Origin: JACCYQ01 sp036675565
Lineage (GTDB): Bacteria > Bacteroidota > Bacteroidia > Chitinophagales > Chitinophagaceae
DNA: 47,849 nt
Assembly (NCBI GenBank): GCA_036675565.1
Contig: JAKFER010000116.1
Coordinates: 1-47,849 of the forward strand
Direction: 5' to 3'
The notes beneath the pieces are model-generated. The model was not told the DNA's origin. It did no database searches and was given only the letters and a program-made list of their open reading frames with translations. Positions within the stretch are counted from its first letter, which is position 1, and each line of letters opens with the position of its first letter. The position numbers and the translations under genes are program-made. Below, piece by piece: positions 34,109-41,576 of this stretch.

Positions 34109-34804
34109 TTATTTGGGCAGGCTTTCTTCCAATCCTTTTGTAATTTTTGCAGGATCTTCTAAGGCATTTTCCCCTGGCTTGTTTTTGATCATCCGCCATA
34201 CCTGGATCAAAGCAGTAATACCAAAAATACTACCGATAATATAATTGAGTAAATGCTGGTTGTTGTTCAATTTTTCAACCAGTAATAAACCTCCAAATAT
34301 AAAAATACAGTTGCCCAGGAAGGTGCCTATACCAATTCCGGAAATGTATAAGTAATAATGATCCTTACGGGGTAAAAGAATTTTTTTTGTAAACAGTATG
34401 GCACTCCACCCAAACCAAAAAGGAATTTGTACCGGATTTACAGCACACATGATTACCCCTAACCAAAACCGGGGAAGTGTACTGCTAAGGATCACGTTTT
34501 CATCTTCTGTTGGACTCAGTGCTGCATAAAAACTGGACACGGCCAGTGCAACAATTATAGCTAATGTAACCCACTCCAGTATGCGCAACAATTTCTTTTG
34601 CCTGCGTACCCAATCCATAGCAACCAGTGATAATCTCACATAAATTACTTCAACCAATAAAGAACCCAATGAAAACAACAATGCCTGCTGATACCCATTT
34701 GAAATAGATATCTGCATGGCTGCAATGTTCAACGTACCTAATGGCAGCGAACCTAAAAAACTCACGATCATACCAGTGATGAAAACTTTTACCAGGGGGT
34801 GCAT
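34109..34804 (-). CDS. LysE-family transporter
   Basis: A 231-residue inner-membrane protein with about six helices. It has the LysE/RhtB pattern FLGSLPLGTLNIAAMQISISNG at the N-terminus, where a conserved Gly-Pro-type turn is usual, and CAVNPVQIPFWFGWSAIL in the middle. Members export amino acids; the substrate is not indicated. The C-terminal 20 residues are charged and cytoplasmic-looking. A -7 box lies 4 nt before the ATG. Confidence 0.8.
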   Translation of the reverse strand: MHPLVKVFITGMIVSFLGSLPLGTLNIAAMQISISNGYQQALLFSLGSLLVEVIYVRLSLVAMDWVRRQKKLLRILEWVTLAIIVALAVSSFYAALSPTEDENVILSSTLPRFWLGVIMCAVNPVQIPFWFGWSAILFTKKILLPRKDHYYLYISGIGIGTFLGNCIFIFGGLLLVEKLNNNQHLLNYIIGSIFGITALIQVWRMIKNKPGENALEDPAKITKGLEESLPK

Positions 34805-34808
34805 CCGG

Positions 34809-34816
34809 CAAAAATA
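34809..34816 (-). promoter_or_regulatory. -7 box directly before the LysE-type gene
   Basis: The minus strand reads TATTTTTG, four bases (CCGG), then ATG. The spacing is the same as for the HMG-CoA lyase gene and the gene at 37633. Confidence 0.5.
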
Positions 34817-34852
34817 AGATGGTGGTTTAAAATATCAGTATATATCGCCTCC

Positions 34853-35389
34853 TTACCGGGCAAATACGGAAAGATCAACATTCACTTCATCTGACAATGA
34901 AATACTTTTACCACCTAAATTAAAATCTCTCCGGTTTAAAGTAAAAACGCCCTGGAATAAATATCCTCCATCTTTCGGCTTTACCGTAAAGGGAAATTTA
35001 ATCTCTTTACTGATCCCTTTGATAGTTATAATACCAAACATATATAAATGCTCTGGTGAATTCGTAAGCGTAATTTTAGTTGATTTAAAATGTATAAGAG
35101 GAAATTTATCAATATCGAAATATTCATCTTTCTTTAAATGATTATCCCTTGCTTTAATATCTGTGTTAATAGAGCCCGCATTTACACTAACATCAAATAC
35201 GCTGATTACCGGGTTTTCAGTGCTGTATTGGATGTTCCCTGAAAGCCCATTAAAACTTCCGGGTGTATTGATACCAAAGTTTTTAATTACAAATTTTATT
35301 GCAGAACCCTCATCAACTGGTGTAAGCGTTTGGCCAAATGTTGCAACACTTAATAAACTAACGCATATAGAACAAATCCAATTTTTCAT
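34853..35389 (-). CDS. YceI family periplasmic protein
   Basis: A 178-residue exported protein with signal peptide MKNWICSICVSLLSVATFGQ and the YceI beta-barrel pattern: TPVDEGSAIKFVIKNFGI..GSFNGLSG, SVNAGSINTDIKARDNHLKKDEYFDIDKFP, FGIITIKGISKEIKFPF and a final FNLGGKSISLSDEVNVDLSV. YceI barrels bind isoprenoid or fatty-acid-like molecules in the periplasm. It may follow the ATP-grasp gene on the same strand, but the 92-nt gap gives no strong sign of an operon. Confidence 0.93.
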   Translation of the reverse strand: MKNWICSICVSLLSVATFGQTLTPVDEGSAIKFVIKNFGINTPGSFNGLSGNIQYSTENPVISVFDVSVNAGSINTDIKARDNHLKKDEYFDIDKFPLIHFKSTKITLTNSPEHLYMFGIITIKGISKEIKFPFTVKPKDGGYLFQGVFTLNRRDFNLGGKSISLSDEVNVDLSVFAR

Positions 35390-35481
35390 AATTAAATATT
35401 TGATACGGGCTCACTTATTAACAATAACGAATCTCACTTGCATTTGGTTGCTTGCAAAGGCAAAACCAGTCTTAAATTTCT

Positions 35482-36525
35482 TTAATCAAATTTTTCCAGC
35501 ATCTTAAAATGAGCTGTTGCTTTATTCAGAAAACGATATCCCTTTAAAAATGGCCAGTAGGGAGTTCCATTTTCGTGATTGTATTTACTGATCTGGTATA
35601 AAACTTTCCAGTGCTTTAATATTTCTGCATAAGCCTGGAATAAGGTTTGGTCATTATCATAGATATGATTGGGTTCAGCACCACACCCGTTGAATTCAAT
35701 AATCGAATAATTTTTTCCTTCTTTCAATTCAGCAATAGAAGCACATTTAATATCATATCGGCCATAATAAAAGTGCCCATTATACAAACTGAGTTTATCA
35801 AAAACGGCCAGCAAGCTATCATCTATTTCACCGACCAGACTGATAAAACGGGCACCACGGTTATGGTTACCCGCATACGAAAGATAAAAATGTTTTCCAT
35901 CTTCCAGCACCCTGTCAAGCCGGTGTTCATGCCGGTGCTTCATTTCCTCCAGTCGTAAAGAAGCTCTCGGATGCTTCAATATTAATTCCCATAAGGTACT
36001 TTTTCCATCACCCGTCACTTCCAGTAATTCTTTTTGAATCATTCCACTGATCACTCCTTTATGCTGAGCTGGATGCCGGTAATAAAAAACACTCAACTCA
36101 ATAGGTAAATCAATCAGCCCCTGGACGATATATTCCACAGGCATGCGTTCGTGATATTTCCTCAATTGCTCACGGTCATCAATTTTTCTGAAAAGAATTC
36201 CTTTCATACCTACATCAGGCTTAACGATAAAAGGATATGTGAATCCGTATTCAGAAATTTTTTTTTCTACTTCTTCAAATGGAAGATCGTGCAGAATATA
36301 AATTGTTAACGGAAAAGTATCGGGAGGTAATTGATCATACATTTCTTTTTTGCTTTCCCCTTCAAACCCTCCGAATGTTAATGTTGGATTGGAAGAACTG
36401 AAAAACCATACAGACCTGGCTTTTATACAATACCAGATCCAAACAAAACTGATGGGAAAATATAATATCTTAAATGGCCATTTTTCCCAATTACTGATCC
36501 TGTCCAGAAAACTTTTTTTTACCAT
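35482..36525 (-). CDS. ATP-grasp-like protein with N-terminal hydrophobic segment
   Basis: A 347-residue protein with an N-terminal hydrophobic stretch (WPFKILYFPISFVWIWYC) and an ATP-grasp-like domain: YPFIVKPDVGMKGILFRKI (nucleotide-binding strands), VQGLIDLPIELSVFYYRHP, LLEVTGDGKSTLWELI and a C-terminal EFNGCGAEPNHIYD, as in D-Ala-D-Ala-ligase-like enzymes. No substrate can be named. The start at ATG 36525 is chosen over an upstream TTG (36567), which lies inside a direct repeat. The hydrophobic N-terminus would place the enzyme at the inner membrane. It is not next to cell-wall genes. Confidence 0.7.
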   Translation of the reverse strand: MVKKSFLDRISNWEKWPFKILYFPISFVWIWYCIKARSVWFFSSSNPTLTFGGFEGESKKEMYDQLPPDTFPLTIYILHDLPFEEVEKKISEYGFTYPFIVKPDVGMKGILFRKIDDREQLRKYHERMPVEYIVQGLIDLPIELSVFYYRHPAQHKGVISGMIQKELLEVTGDGKSTLWELILKHPRASLRLEEMKHRHEHRLDRVLEDGKHFYLSYAGNHNRGARFISLVGEIDDSLLAVFDKLSLYNGHFYYGRYDIKCASIAELKEGKNYSIIEFNGCGAEPNHIYDNDQTLFQAYAEILKHWKVLYQISKYNHENGTPYWPFLKGYRFLNKATAHFKMLEKFD

Positions 36526-36553
36526 AGCTAATCCAGCAAAAATAACCGGAATG

Positions 36554-36592
36554 AGGCAATTTGACAATTACGCAACCAGGCAATTTGACAAT
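36554..36592 (+). repeat. 15-bp direct repeat in the 36.5-36.8 kb intergenic region
   Basis: AGGCAATTTGACAAT occurs at 36554-36568 and 36578-36592. It is followed by A-rich near-repeats (AATGAAAATGAGAATG). The 274-nt region up to 36799 has no gene; it should hold the divergent promoters of the ATP-grasp and Fe-S genes, but I see no exact TAnnTTTG box. Confidence 0.6.
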
Positions 36593-36799
36593 GACAATGA
36601 AAATGAGAATGCAAAATGAAAAATCTAAAAATGAAAAAACGCTATCCAACCATTCTAACCGGTCAGGGTTATTTCAACTTTAGATATTTTTGATTTTTAC
36701 ATTTTAAATTTTTACTTCCTGACGAACACACATTGGGTTTATGTCGTTATTCGTTATTATTGCACTCTATATTTTTAAGGATTACTTACAGGTTTTTAT

Positions 36800-37600
36800 A
36801 TGAACATACCTACAGTTGCAGATTTATTTGCCAATGGTCAATCTCCTGAAATATTATTTTGGGTAGGTTGTGCTGGCAGTTTTGATCAGCGTGCTCAAAA
36901 GATCACCAAAGCTTTTGTTACTATCCTGGACAAAGTGGGCATTAATTACGCAATCCTTGGAAAAGAAGAAATGTGCACCGGTGATCCCGTACGCCGTGCA
37001 GGAAATGAATTCATGTTCCAGATGATGGCTTACCAGAATATCCAGGTATTGAATAATTATGGCATAAAGAAAATTGTTACAGCCTGCCCGCATTGTTTCA
37101 ATATTATCAAAAATGAATATCCTGAATTGGGTGGCCAGTACGAAGTAATCCACCATTCCACTTTTTTACAGCAGTTGATTGATGAAGGAAAAGTGCGACT
37201 AAAAGAAGGTGGCCCTTACAAAGGAAAACGCATTACATTTCATGATAGCTGTTATTTAGGAAGGGCGAACAATATTTATGATGCACCCCGCAAAGTCTTG
37301 GAAGCCCTGGATTCTGAACTGGTTGAAATGAAGCGATGTCGTTCTAATGGTCTTTGTTGCGGAGCCGGTGGGGCGCAAATGTTTAAAGAAGAAGAAGCTG
37401 GTATTAAACGCATCAACATAGAAAGAAGTGAAGAAGCCATTGCCACAAATGCTTCTATTGTTGCATCTGCTTGCCCCTTTTGCAATACCATGTTAATGGA
37501 TGGTGTAAAAAATGCCGAAAAAGAAGAGCATGTACAAGTACTTGATATCGCTGAATTGATTGCAGCCAGTTTGCAACAAGAAAATGATGCCATGCAATAG
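36800..37600 (+). CDS. (Fe-S)-binding CCG-domain protein (HdrB/GlcF C-terminal-like)
   Basis: A 266-residue cytoplasmic protein with two CCG domains of the type found in heterodisulfide reductase HdrB, GlcF and LutA. The first has FWVGCAGSFDQRAQ, MCTGDPVRR and ACPHCFN; the second has FHDSCYLGRANN, NGLCCGAGGAQM and SACPFCNTM. These cysteines would bind unusual iron-sulfur clusters. The usual partner, an N-terminal ferredoxin-like subunit, is not in the neighbouring genes, so the partner may be encoded elsewhere. The conserved hypothetical gene at 37633 follows by 32 nt. Confidence 0.87.
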   Translation: MNIPTVADLFANGQSPEILFWVGCAGSFDQRAQKITKAFVTILDKVGINYAILGKEEMCTGDPVRRAGNEFMFQMMAYQNIQVLNNYGIKKIVTACPHCFNIIKNEYPELGGQYEVIHHSTFLQQLIDEGKVRLKEGGPYKGKRITFHDSCYLGRANNIYDAPRKVLEALDSELVEMKRCRSNGLCCGAGGAQMFKEEEAGIKRINIERSEEAIATNASIVASACPFCNTMLMDGVKNAEKEEHVQVLDIAELIAASLQQENDAMQ

Positions 37601-37620
37601 GATGCCTTTGCAGATTTTAG

Positions 37621-37628
37621 TAATTTTG
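37621..37628 (+). promoter_or_regulatory. -7 box directly before the gene at 37633
   Basis: TAATTTTG, then four bases (TTTT), then ATG. It is an exact TAnnTTTG at the same distance from ATG as two others in the window. Confidence 0.45.
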
Positions 37629-37632
37629 TTTT

Positions 37633-38142
37633 ATGGATATTAATTTTCAACATTTACTGCCTGCGGATTTTGCACCTACATCCCGCGTGTGGATTTATCA
37701 AAGCAATCGCTTGTTTTCACTTTCAGAAGCGCTTGAAATAGAAACACTCATTGATAATTTTATTGAAAAGTGGAACTCTCATGGCGAGCCTGTTAAAGGA
37801 TTCGGCACTTTGCTTTTTGGCCAGTTTATTTTATTGATGGCAGATGAAACAGGTACCAATGTTGGAGGTTGCAGCACAGATAGTTCTGTCCGCGTTATTA
37901 AAGAAATTGAAAAGCAATTTAACGTTCAAATGTTTGATCGTACAACGCTGGCATTTTTAGTGAAAAATAAAATTGAGCTATTGCCCCTCTCCCAACTTAA
38001 ATATGCTTTTGAAAATAATTTTATTGATGCAGATACCTTGTACTTTAATAATGTTGTTTTGAACAAAAAAGACCTGGAAAATAATTGGATCATTCCCATT
38101 AAAGACAGCTGGCTCGCTAAGAAGCTTCCTGTATCATTATAA
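37633..38142 (+). CDS. Conserved Bacteroidota protein of unknown function
   Basis: A 169-residue cytoplasmic protein without signal peptide or membrane segments. It contains SRVWIYQSNRLFSLSEALEI, GFGTLLFGQFILLMADETG and NVGGCSTDSSVRVIKEIEKQ. Homologues are often labelled 'ABC transporter ATPase', but no Walker A, Walker B or LSGGQ motif is present, so I do not accept that name. It may be cotranscribed with the upstream Fe-S gene (32-nt gap), or use its own promoter box. It is convergent with the hydroxylase gene, four bases apart. Confidence 0.75.
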   Translation: MDINFQHLLPADFAPTSRVWIYQSNRLFSLSEALEIETLIDNFIEKWNSHGEPVKGFGTLLFGQFILLMADETGTNVGGCSTDSSVRVIKEIEKQFNVQMFDRTTLAFLVKNKIELLPLSQLKYAFENNFIDADTLYFNNVVLNKKDLENNWIIPIKDSWLAKKLPVSL

Positions 38143-38146
38143 TCTA

Positions 38147-39127
38147 TTAAGCACGTTTTTCATCAGCATTATTTCCTATGCTGACATTTTGTGGTTGGTT
38201 TCCTTCCAGTATAGCCTGGCGTTGCGCCGTTTTAAATTTGTCTATATCTATCGGGTCACCGAAAATGTAAAAGAGTTTCATTTTTAAACCTTTCGCACTT
38301 TTTACATCTTTCCACATATCCAAATACTCATGAAAGTTGATGTACAATGGATTTGCTTTATGATCGATGGGATGTGTTACACCATATTTTACCTGTTCTT
38401 CTTCCGGCTGATAAGTTCCAAAAATCCTATCCCATATAATAAAGGTGGCACCATAATTCTTATTCATATATTTTTCCTGGGAACCATGATGTACCCTGTG
38501 ATTAGAAGGTGTTGCAAAAATATATTCAATTACAGGATGTAGTTTTCGGATATACTCAGTATGCACCCAAAACTGGAAAAGAACAGCTATTTGGTTAACT
38601 GTAAAAATAATAATAGGATGAAAACCGATAATGGCCACAGGTAAAAAGAAAATTAATTTTATGTGTTGTACCCAACTTAACCTGAAAGAAACGGTCAGGT
38701 TATAATGTTCCCCTGTATGATGTACCACATGTGTGGCCCACCAAAATCTTTGCTGGTGCGAAATACGATGGGCCCAGTAGCTGCACAGGTCAAAAAGAAT
38801 ATAACATGGCAAAAATGACCACCAGGAAAAATACATACGCCAGGGTACCAGGTTGTATACCCAAATAATTATGGCGAATAATGCCAGCTTTAAAGCCGTG
38901 CCAATGATAACATTTCCAATACCCACCAAAATGGAACCGATCGTTTCTTTTTTTTCATATAATTTCCGGTTTTGCCTGTAGGATATAAACCATTCCAGTA
39001 AAACAAAAAAGAACATAACCGGCGCGGCCCAAACAATGATATCAGGCGCATTACTGTTTATACCATCTAATTCTGCCAGGGAGATCTCAGGGGCTCCAAA
39101 AAATGAAGTAAACTGAATAAAAAACAT
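38147..39127 (-). CDS. Sterol desaturase / fatty acid hydroxylase family protein
   Basis: A 326-residue membrane diiron enzyme. The His clusters are complete: H120-x3-H124 (HRISH), H133-x2-HH (HVVHH) and H210-x2-HH (HRVHH), with extra H189 and H197, between membrane helices. The family hydroxylates or desaturates lipids; in this phylum homologues may act on fatty acids, carotenoids or ether lipids, and the sequence does not decide between them. The C-terminus is a soluble tail of about 90 residues. It is divergent from the PepSY gene, with a 126-nt AT-rich gap and no clear promoter. Confidence 0.88.
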   Translation of the reverse strand: MFFIQFTSFFGAPEISLAELDGINSNAPDIIVWAAPVMFFFVLLEWFISYRQNRKLYEKKETIGSILVGIGNVIIGTALKLALFAIIIWVYNLVPWRMYFSWWSFLPCYILFDLCSYWAHRISHQQRFWWATHVVHHTGEHYNLTVSFRLSWVQHIKLIFFLPVAIIGFHPIIIFTVNQIAVLFQFWVHTEYIRKLHPVIEYIFATPSNHRVHHGSQEKYMNKNYGATFIIWDRIFGTYQPEEEQVKYGVTHPIDHKANPLYINFHEYLDMWKDVKSAKGLKMKLFYIFGDPIDIDKFKTAQRQAILEGNQPQNVSIGNNADEKRA

Positions 39128-39352
39128 GCAGGTATTTTATGGTCAGAAAATCAGAACCTTTTTCAAAACATTTTCATAAAACGGGATCATGTAATTTATA
39201 AAAATATAAAGTTTAATTATTAAAAAAATTATGCCTGACTAATTATTTTATTTATGAATAAAATGGTTAAGATGGCATTTAGAATAAAAAGCGCATCATT
39301 GGTTTGCAAAATAATAAATTTGACAAATTTCAAATCAAGGAGCTCACCCCGT

Positions 39353-39919
39353 ATGGACCCAAAAACTAAACGCGTTAAACAAGCTAAAGTACTTAGAGTG
39401 TTCAGGAAAGTTCACCGGGTTACCGGGGCATTGCTGTTTGTATTCTTTTTTATTGTTGCTGTAACCGGCCTATTATTAGGATGGAAAAAACATTCTGGAG
39501 GTCTCATACTTGCAGATACCCAATCAGGAACCAGTTCCAATCTCAAAGACTGGTTACCCATGGACAGTCTTCAATTACTGGCTATTCAATTCCTTCATCA
39601 AAATGTTTCACCTGCTTTATCCAACGAAATAGATCGTATTGATGTAAGACCGGCCAAAGGCGTTGTAAAATTTAGTTTCAAAGATCATTATCATGGATTG
39701 CAACTGGATGGTGCAACGGGCAAGCTACTACAGGTTGAACAACGACGTTCAGATTTTATTGAACATATTCACGATGGAACAGTCATGGATAATTTATTAA
39801 ACACCGGTTCTGGTTTGTTTAAACTTTTTTATACATCGGTGATGGGTCTTGCACTCATACTCTTTACTGTAACAGGATTTTGGTTATGGTATGGTCCTAA
39901 ACGTATGCGTAAACATTAA
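39353..39919 (+). CDS. PepSY-associated transmembrane protein
   Basis: A 188-residue inner-membrane protein with a basic N-terminus, helix VTGALLFVFFFIVAVTGLLLGW, a periplasmic region and a last helix LALILFTVTGFWLWYG, the layout of PepSY-TM proteins. The RKVHRVTGALLF...GLLLGWKK and FIEHIHDGTVMDN stretches fit this family, sometimes linked to iron reduction or siderophore uptake. The start is placed at ATG 39353 because AAGGAG lies at 39337-39342, 10 nt upstream, and the 33 residues before it are unlike the family. Confidence 0.78.
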   Translation: MDPKTKRVKQAKVLRVFRKVHRVTGALLFVFFFIVAVTGLLLGWKKHSGGLILADTQSGTSSNLKDWLPMDSLQLLAIQFLHQNVSPALSNEIDRIDVRPAKGVVKFSFKDHYHGLQLDGATGKLLQVEQRRSDFIEHIHDGTVMDNLLNTGSGLFKLFYTSVMGLALILFTVTGFWLWYGPKRMRKH

Positions 39920-39937
39920 TAAATTTTTTAAAATCGA

Positions 39938-40207
39938 TCAAAGTTGAAATATTAAAACGATTCCCATACCTAGTAAGCCTCCAATTACAGTAGCTACGGC
40001 ATCTAGAAAATCATAATAACCCAATCCTGTTAAGAGGGAAAACAATTCAAACCCATAACTTACAACCACAACCACTAATAATGTAAACATGGTTGCGATA
40101 AATAAGGAAGGAAATAAAAAAATGGTTACCACTTGCAAAATGGCTCCCATAAATATACCCGCAAAAAAATGTCGCCACTTATCAGGTGCAATTTTTTTCA
40201 TCATCAT
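39938..40207 (-). CDS. Small membrane protein of unknown function
   Basis: An 89-residue protein with two or three predicted helices (GIFMGAILQVVTIFLF, FTLLVVVVVSYGFELF, FLDAVATVIGGLLGMGIVLIF). The N-terminal KWRHFFAGIFMG and the acidic-aromatic YGFELFSLLTGLGYYDFLD recall VanZ-like or DUF2279-like small membrane proteins, but I cannot assign it. Three consecutive ATG codons make the exact start uncertain by two residues. It is convergent with the PepSY gene and divergent from the PrsW-GNAT gene. Confidence 0.6.
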   Translation of the reverse strand: MMMKKIAPDKWRHFFAGIFMGAILQVVTIFLFPSLFIATMFTLLVVVVVSYGFELFSLLTGLGYYDFLDAVATVIGGLLGMGIVLIFQL

Positions 40208-40318
40208 GTAACCGGGTGTTTTTCTGAAATATAAATAGAAATGTTTACAATTAGTGAAAGGAATGAATGTCTGTCAACAAAAAGATTGTTCGCTTATCTT
40301 CATATAAAATGATTCTGC

Positions 40319-41518
40319 ATGTTGTTGCTGGCATTATCTATTGCACCTGGATTGGCTATTTGTTTTTATATTTTTCATAAGGATATATACAATCGCGAAC
40401 CCAAGATCACTTTGCTTTTCAGTTTTATATTGGGCATGCTGGCTATCATCCCCGCATTTTTGATTGAATCCATACTCATCCCATTATTTGGCAAAAGTGT
40501 TCTTGCCACTGCTGTGGTTGCTTTTGGTGTGGTAGGATTAATAGAAGAGTTTTTCAAGTTTATTGTTGTTCGTTATTATTGTTTTTCCCGAAAAAGTTTT
40601 GATGAACCTTTGGATGGGATCATCTATGCAGTTGTTGTGAGTATGGGATTCGCAACCATTGAGAACATCGGATATGTAATGCAACATGGTTATTCTGTAG
40701 CTATTGCAAGAATGTTTTTGGCCATTCCTGCACACGCAGCATTTGGTGTTATGCTGGGATATTTTATAGGTAAGGCCAAATTTAATCCTGGAAAAAGCAA
40801 ACAATATTTTTTTCAAGGATTATTTTGGGCAGTATTATTTCATGGCACTTACGATTTCTTTTTATTCCTGCAAGGTAATCCTATTGTTAAACCGATTGTT
40901 TCGGATATGCTTTTATTCAGTGGAGCCATTGCTTCACTGATCATTGCGATCCGTATGAGCAAAAAACAAATTAGTTTACACCAGCAATTATCTCAAAAAC
41001 TTTTTAAACCGGGAATGATGGCATTAAAGATTCACCAGGCAAATGTTGAAGATATTAATACAATCCGGGAACTAACTTTTAAAGTATGGCCACAGACCTA
41101 TGAAGCTATCATCGACAAAAAGCAGATAGATTATATGCTGGATATGATGTACAGTGAAGCTGCCCTGGAAGAACAGATGCTCCATCATCAGCATACTTTC
41201 ATTATTATTTACGATGACATATTACCGGTAGCTTTTGCATCGTACGGACCATTAGGAAATGCAACCTGGAAATTACATAAAATCTATATCCTGCCCGATC
41301 AACATGGTAAAGGTATTGGCCGTTTCATGATCGATCATATTATGGAAGACGTACGGTTAAAAGGAGGGAATTCTCTTATATTAAATGTAAACAGGCAAAA
41401 CAAAGCCCGTTATTTTTATGAAAAGCTGGGATTCAATATCATAGGTGAAGAAGATATCGATATTGGTTCCGGGTACTATATGAATGATTATGTTATGGAA
41501 AAAAAATTGCAGGAATAA
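40319..41518 (+). CDS. PrsW-type intramembrane metalloprotease fused to a GNAT acetyltransferase
   Basis: A single 399-residue reading frame with two domains. Residues 1-215 are a multi-helix PrsW-like protease with EEFFK (E76, E77, K80), FATIENIGY (E115), AIPAHAAFGVMLGYF (H139) and FHGTYDFF (H175, D179), the site-2-like glutamate and histidine ligands. After a short basic linker, residues 235-399 are a complete GNAT domain with KIYILPDQHGKGIGRFMIDH (acetyl-CoA loop) and NRQNKARYFYEKLGF. No stop or frame change separates them. PrsW proteins are usually single-domain and about 220-240 residues. The function of the pair is unknown. The end of the gene forms half of a terminator with the stop codon in its loop. 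Confidence 0.9.
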   Translation: MLLLALSIAPGLAICFYIFHKDIYNREPKITLLFSFILGMLAIIPAFLIESILIPLFGKSVLATAVVAFGVVGLIEEFFKFIVVRYYCFSRKSFDEPLDGIIYAVVVSMGFATIENIGYVMQHGYSVAIARMFLAIPAHAAFGVMLGYFIGKAKFNPGKSKQYFFQGLFWAVLFHGTYDFFLFLQGNPIVKPIVSDMLLFSGAIASLIIAIRMSKKQISLHQQLSQKLFKPGMMALKIHQANVEDINTIRELTFKVWPQTYEAIIDKKQIDYMLDMMYSEAALEEQMLHHQHTFIIIYDDILPVAFASYGPLGNATWKLHKIYILPDQHGKGIGRFMIDHIMEDVRLKGGNSLILNVNRQNKARYFYEKLGFNIIGEEDIDIGSGYYMNDYVMEKKLQE

Positions 41519-41538
41519 CTTCCTGCAAACAATTTTTT
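41507..41538. terminator. Bidirectional terminator with the stop codon in its loop
   Basis: The 9-bp perfect arms TTGCAGGAA (41507-41515) and TTCCTGCAA (41520-41528) have loop TAAC, which contains the PrsW-GNAT stop codon. A T-run follows at 41533-41538; on the minus strand eight T's follow directly (plus 41499-41506), so it also serves the convergent TPR gene. Confidence 0.85.
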
Positions 41539-41576
41539 CTACAACAAATCAACCATTCAACTTATCAATTAAATAC

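Noticed and set aside
37633..38142. ABC transporter ATPase name often used for this protein
   Set aside because: No Walker A, Walker B or signature motif is present in the 169 residues.
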